NCBI GenBank assembly: GCA_017609985.1
Contig: JAFCCW010000007.1
Location: forward strand, 1-34,413
Direction: 5' to 3'
DNA length: 34,413 bases
Origin: Candidatus Iainarchaeum sp.
Lineage (GTDB): Archaea; Iainarchaeota; Iainarchaeia; Iainarchaeales; JAFCCW01
In this document: one piece after another, positions 30,696 through 34,413 of the stretch
How the letters are laid out: each line of letters starts with the position of its first letter
How positions within the stretch are numbered: the first letter of the stretch is position 1
Notes under the pieces: generated by a model
The model's database searches: none
Told to the model about the DNA's origin: nothing
Seen by the model: only the letters and a program-made list of their open reading frames with translations
Program-made: the position numbers and the translations under genes

Positions 30696-32113
30696 TTCGA
30701 GACTTTGTTCAGTCCGTCAAGTCTGGTGAAACCTCTGCAGAAGAGCATACTTTTTCAATAATCAAGGAAGCAAAGAAGGCAAACAAGACACTTCATCACT
30801 TCAATGCAATTGATGAGCTGGGAGCAATAGAACAGGCTAGGAAAATTGACAAGAGAGTAAAGTTGGGCAAGGCAGATGGAAAACTTCTCGGAGTCCCCAT
30901 AAGCGTAAAGGATGCAATCTGTGTTAAGGGAATTGAAAGTACTGCTGGAAGTGCAATCCTAAAAGGATACAAGCCAGTGTTTGATGCAACAGTTGTCAGA
31001 AAAGCAAAGGAAGCAGGAGCAATAATTATTGGAAAAACAGCACAGGATGCTTTTGGTTTTGGAACATTTTCAGTGAATGTTGGAAATGGTTTTTCAATTC
31101 CAAGAAATCCTCTTGACCTTGACAGGTCATGCGGTGGTTCTTCAGGCGGAAGCGGTGGATTTACTGCTTTCACAGAACACGAGCATCTTTCAATAGGTGA
31201 GAGCACTGGGGGGAGCATTGCTGCTCCTGCAAGTTTCTGTGGTGTTGTTGGGTTATGTCCTACTTACGGGCGGGTTTCCAGATACGGTTTGATGGACTAT
31301 GCTTCTTCGCTTGACAAAATCGGACCGATGGGAAAAACTGTTGATGATGCTGTTTTTTTCCTTGAAGTTCTTGCTGGAATGGATGAGCGTGATTCAACTT
31401 CGCTTGATTCCACTGTTCCTGATTACAGTTCTTCCAAAAAGAAGAAAATGAAAATCGGAGTAGTTAAAGAATTTTTTGGGAAGGGAATTGACAAAGAAGT
31501 AAGTGATGCTGTTTGGAAAAAAATCAAAGCGCTTGAAAGCGAGGGATTTTCTTATGAAGAAATTTCTCTTCCACTAAATGCAAAGTATGGGATGGCTTGT
31601 TATTATTTGATGGCAGTAGCAGAGGCTTCAACAAATCTTGCAAAATACTGTGGGATGAGGTGCGGTGCAGAAGAAAAACTTGAAGACGGGTTTGATAAAT
31701 ACTTCACAAAGGTTCGGTCTTCTTATCTTGGAGAAGAAGCAAAGCGAAGAATTATTCTTGGAACATTTGCAAGAATGTCTGGCTTTCGAGACGCTTATTA
31801 TCTAAGGGCTGTGAAGGTTAGGACTGTTCTCATAAACGAGTTCAAGAAAGCGTTCAAAAAAGTTGATGTTTTGGTTAATCCCACGATGCCTGTTGTTGCT
31901 CCGAAGTTTTCAGAAATTGAAAAACTTACTCCATTGCAAAACTATGCTATGGACTTGTGCACCTGTCCTGCTAATCTTGCTGGCATGCCACATCTTTCAG
32001 TTAAAGCAGGAGAGCACAAAAAAATGCCAATAGGCATCATGTTTACTGCAAACCATCTTGAAGAAGAAAAGCTCGCAAGCATTGGAAAAGCTGTTGAAGA
32101 GGTGAGCCCATGA
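30692..32113 (+). CDS. gatA: GatA, amidotransferase subunit A
   Basis: This 473-residue amidase-signature enzyme has the catalytic Lys in LGVPISVKDAICVKG, the Gly/Ser stretch CGGSSGGSGG with the cis-Ser, and the nucleophile Ser in GESTGGSIAAPASFCG. It releases ammonia from glutamine for the amidation done on GatB. It overlaps gatC and, by 4 bases (32110-32113), the MBL-fold gene that separates it from gatB. Confidence 0.95.
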   Translation: MIRDFVQSVKSGETSAEEHTFSIIKEAKKANKTLHHFNAIDELGAIEQARKIDKRVKLGKADGKLLGVPISVKDAICVKGIESTAGSAILKGYKPVFDATVVRKAKEAGAIIIGKTAQDAFGFGTFSVNVGNGFSIPRNPLDLDRSCGGSSGGSGGFTAFTEHEHLSIGESTGGSIAAPASFCGVVGLCPTYGRVSRYGLMDYASSLDKIGPMGKTVDDAVFFLEVLAGMDERDSTSLDSTVPDYSSSKKKKMKIGVVKEFFGKGIDKEVSDAVWKKIKALESEGFSYEEISLPLNAKYGMACYYLMAVAEASTNLAKYCGMRCGAEEKLEDGFDKYFTKVRSSYLGEEAKRRIILGTFARMSGFRDAYYLRAVKVRTVLINEFKKAFKKVDVLVNPTMPVVAPKFSEIEKLTPLQNYAMDLCTCPANLAGMPHLSVKAGEHKKMPIGIMFTANHLEEEKLASIGKAVEEVSP

Positions 32114-32865
32114 ATCTAACCGTGCTTGGCTGTGGGACAGGACTCAGCGGGGGTGAGAAAGCAGGTTCTGGATTTCTTATAGACAATGGTTTGCAGAAAA
32201 TAGTTTTTGATTTAGGTTTTGGCACAAACAAAAACTTGCAGAAAGTTATTGATTTCACAAAAGTCAATAATATCTTCTTTTCTCATTATGGGCACATGGA
32301 TCATATTGCGGATTTGTTTTCTTTTATTTCTCAAAGAAGTGCTTTTGTAAAGTTAGGTGCCTCGAAAGAAAAGACTCAAATTAACTTGTTTGGGCCAAAG
32401 GGATTCAGCGAGTTTGTATTCTCGGTATTCAAGTCTCTTAGCCTTGATAATTTCCCTTTTCCTGTAAACTGCACTGATATTGAATATTTTGACAAGAAAA
32501 TTTTTGGATACCGTGTTCAAACAAAACCTGTTAGACATTTGGTTGATACGCTTGGATATCGTGTTGAGTCGTCCGGGAAAATTTTTGCTTACTCTGGTGA
32601 CACAGAATATTGTGATTCAGTAGTTGAATTAGGAAAAGAAGCAGACTTGTTTGTTCTTGAATGTGCTTTTCTTGAAGATGAAAAAAAATCAGGGCATTTG
32701 ACTGCAAACGATTGCGCAAGGATAGCAAAAGAATCTGGCGCAAAAAAGATTTTGCTTTCTCATTTATTTCCTTCAACTGATGAATCAGAAGCAAAAAATA
32801 TTGTGCAAAATGGTTTTGACGGCGAAGTTTTAATCGCAAAAGACTTGATGGAGTTAGAGGTGTGA
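32110..32865 (+). CDS. MBL-fold hydrolase, RNase Z-like, inside the gat operon
   Basis: This 251-residue metallo-beta-lactamase-fold protein starts MNLTVLGCGTGLSGGEKAGS and has DLGFGTNKNL, SHYGHMDHIADLFSF, GYRVQTKPVRHLVDTLGYRV, YSGDTEYCD with the Asp ligand, and a C-terminal His in LLSHLFPST. The motif HxHxDH is HYGHMDH, one residue longer than canonical: H59, Y60, H62, D64, H65. It may be an RNase Z or related tRNA-processing enzyme with an altered metal site. It overlaps gatA by 4 bases and gatB's start region, so it is translated with the amidotransferase subunits. Confidence 0.85.
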   Translation: MNLTVLGCGTGLSGGEKAGSGFLIDNGLQKIVFDLGFGTNKNLQKVIDFTKVNNIFFSHYGHMDHIADLFSFISQRSAFVKLGASKEKTQINLFGPKGFSEFVFSVFKSLSLDNFPFPVNCTDIEYFDKKIFGYRVQTKPVRHLVDTLGYRVESSGKIFAYSGDTEYCDSVVELGKEADLFVLECAFLEDEKKSGHLTANDCARIAKESGAKKILLSHLFPSTDESEAKNIVQNGFDGEVLIAKDLMELEV

Positions 32866-32867
32866 AC

Positions 32868-34241
32868 ATGGCAAAGGAACGAAAAACAATCATTGGTCTT
32901 GAAGTTCATGTTCAGCTCAATACCAAGAGTAAGCTGTTTTGTTCCTGTCCAACAAAGGCAGAGGAGCCGAACACTGCCTGCTGTGAAATATGCCTTGGAA
33001 TGCCGGGCAGCAAGCCATCCATTAACAAGAAAGCAATTGATTATGCTTTGATGATTGCTCTTGCAATGAACTGCAAGATAAACAAAGAATTTTTCTTTTC
33101 AAGAAAAACATATTTTTATCCAGACCTTGCAAAAAACTTTCAGATAACTCAGTATGAGGTTCCTGTCGGAGAAAAAGGTTTTATTGAAGTTAATGGAAAA
33201 AAGATTGGAATCACGCGAGTTCATCTTGAAGAAGATCCTGCTTCCCTTGTTCACGAAGAAGGAATGAGGTCAAGCAGTTATTCTTTGGTTGATTATAACA
33301 GGAGCGGAATTCCGCTTGCAGAAATTGTTACAGATCCTGATATGCGCTCGCCGGAACAAGCAAGAGCTTTTCTTGGAGAGCTTGTGAAAATTCTTCAGTA
33401 TCTGGAAGTTTTCATTCCTGGCGAAAACGTGCTAAAAGCTGATGCGAATCTTTCGCTGGAAGGTGGAGAGCGCGTTGAAATAAAGAACATTACTGGAAGA
33501 AAAGCAATAGAGGATGCCTTGTTTTCAGAAGAGGAAAGACAGCGTTCTTCAAAAGAAAAAATAAAGCTTGAGACAAGAGCCTGGGATGCGGAATCCTGCT
33601 CTACTTATTCGCTTCGTTCAAAGGAAACAGAGGCAGACTATGGTTATATTTTTGAACCAGATCTTACAAAGTTTGTTGTGGATAATGCCTGGCTTGAAGA
33701 CATCAAAAATAAAATGCCTGAGCTTCATTCCCAGAAGTCAAACAAGTTTGTGGAAGAATATGGCTTGGACAAGTACACTGCTGATGTGCTTTCAAAGGAA
33801 AAAGCTCTCGGAGAATTATTTGAAGAGGTTGCAAAAGATGTTGATGTTGGACTTTCTGCTTCTTTTTTGACAAGAGAGCTTCTCGCGATTGCTAACCACG
33901 AAGGAAAGCAGGTTAAGGAATTAAAGCTTGAGGCAAAAGAGCTTTCGTCTCTTATCACACTCCTTGCTGAAAAGAAGATTACTGACAAGGTTGCAAAAAA
34001 ATCTGCCATAGAATACATTACAAAAGGAGTGAGACCAACAGACTTCATCGAAAAAGAGGGCTTGCTGAAGGATCTTGATTCTTCCTCTCTTGAAATCGCA
34101 GTCAAAAAAGTTCTTGAATCAAACAAGCAGGCTGTTGAGGACTTAAAAAAGGGAGAGCAAAAGTCAATGAACTTCCTTATCGGCCAGGTCATGAAGGAAA
34201 CAAGGGGAAAAGCAGGAGATCCCTCTGGATATCTTTCCTGA
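32868..34241 (+). CDS. gatB: GatB, amidotransferase subunit B
   Basis: This 457-residue protein is the bacterial-type GatB rather than archaeal GatE. It begins TIIGLEVHVQLNTKSKLFCS with CPTK and CCEICLGMPGSKP (the zinc-binding Cys pairs), has VHLEEDPASLVHEE, NRSGIPLAEIVTDPD, the helical linker, and a C-terminal YqeY-like tail domain ending NFLIGQVMKETRGKAGDPS. The last 10-15 residues expected (a final helix after GKA) are missing; the gene stops at 34241. GAGGTG at 32857-32862 is 5 bases before ATG 32868, so this start is preferred over GTG 32862. Confidence 0.93.
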   Translation: MAKERKTIIGLEVHVQLNTKSKLFCSCPTKAEEPNTACCEICLGMPGSKPSINKKAIDYALMIALAMNCKINKEFFFSRKTYFYPDLAKNFQITQYEVPVGEKGFIEVNGKKIGITRVHLEEDPASLVHEEGMRSSSYSLVDYNRSGIPLAEIVTDPDMRSPEQARAFLGELVKILQYLEVFIPGENVLKADANLSLEGGERVEIKNITGRKAIEDALFSEEERQRSSKEKIKLETRAWDAESCSTYSLRSKETEADYGYIFEPDLTKFVVDNAWLEDIKNKMPELHSQKSNKFVEEYGLDKYTADVLSKEKALGELFEEVAKDVDVGLSASFLTRELLAIANHEGKQVKELKLEAKELSSLITLLAEKKITDKVAKKSAIEYITKGVRPTDFIEKEGLLKDLDSSSLEIAVKKVLESNKQAVEDLKKGEQKSMNFLIGQVMKETRGKAGDPSGYLS

Positions 34242-34396
34242 TGTTTTTCATTTCTTACCATGTCCAAAAAGAACAAGCCTATTTCTCTTGCAACAAATCC
34301 TGCTTTCCTATGCAGTCCTTTTCTTTTTCTAGTGTCTGCTGGATGAGCATAGTGCACATGTGGCTTGCCACCACTATATCTGACTCTTACCGGCAT
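34242..34396 (-). CDS. Possible minus-strand gene at the right edge
   Basis: An ORF starts at ATG 34396 on the minus strand with MPVRVRYSGGKPHVHYAHPA followed by DTRKRKGLHRKAGF, a composition (basic, balanced) unlike an antisense shadow. It stays open into the gatB 3' region, where the translation becomes Ser/Phe-rich and looks like shadow, so I report only the part outside gatB, and its true stop is uncertain. Its promoter would lie beyond the window edge. Function unknown. Confidence 0.3.
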
Positions 34397-34413
34397 AATA
34401 TTCTTTTATTGCT

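Noticed and set aside
33725-34241. Long minus-strand ORF inside gatB
   Set aside because: The translation here is Ser/Phe-rich and mirrors the gatB codon pattern; only the part outside gatB (34242-34396) could be real.

Overview
The window is archaeal. It carries fibrillarin and Nop5 (the box C/D RNP core), an NMD3 protein, two beta-CASP RNA-processing nucleases (one of the archaeal CPSF2 type), an archaeal/eukaryotic-type glycyl-tRNA synthetase, a tRNA-Arg with an intron at position 37/38 bounded by a bulge-helix-bulge motif, and tRNA genes without encoded CCA. Many genes have a TATA-like box about 25 bases upstream of the start codon (leaderless mRNAs). Short proteins, AT-rich spacers, 1-4 base gene overlaps, a DUF2683/RelE toxin-antitoxin pair and several bacterial-looking genes (AspRS, GatCAB) suggest a small-genome lineage, perhaps DPANN (Diapherotrites-like). 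That placement is inference; no database was searched.

Layout. 1-3100: a truncated exported thioredoxin-fold protein; a redox cassette (ArsR-type regulator, glutaredoxin, ferredoxin:thioredoxin-reductase-like protein); a membrane protein, an 8Fe-8S ferredoxin and a small CxxC redox protein. 3100-7800: a SatP/YaaH acetate-type transporter, aCPSF2, NMD3, an archaeal XRE regulator, an HD hydrolase and an unknown protein. 7803-7998: intron-containing tRNA-Arg(CCU). 8000-12300, all on the minus strand: HEAT-repeat protein, dolichol/phytol-kinase-like enzyme, fibrillarin, an N-terminally short Nop5, and an unrecognised protein with three repeats. 12300-14550: GlyRS, a toxin-antitoxin pair and tRNA-Thr(CGU). 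14560-16950: two divergent membrane-anchored surface proteins and a lumazine/riboflavin-synthase-fold protein. 16916-22006: lysine biosynthesis by the diaminopimelate aminotransferase route (dapB-dapA on minus, dapL-dapF-lysA on plus) around a shared operator-like promoter. 22020-26190, minus: cation/proton antiporter, small membrane protein, coiled-coil protein, SdpI-like membrane protein and an unknown. 26283-28522: a second beta-CASP nuclease and a broken chimeric gene. 28576-34241: aspS, gatC, gatA, an MBL-fold gene and gatB, the machinery for aspartyl-tRNA and for tRNA-dependent amide formation.

The best leads are the chimeric DUF2341/KaiC-like pseudogene, the elaborately folded tRNA intron, the Nop5 without its fibrillarin-binding domain, the triple-repeat protein beside it, and the palindromic sites in the dap promoter. 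No gene-free stretch exceeds 300 bases.
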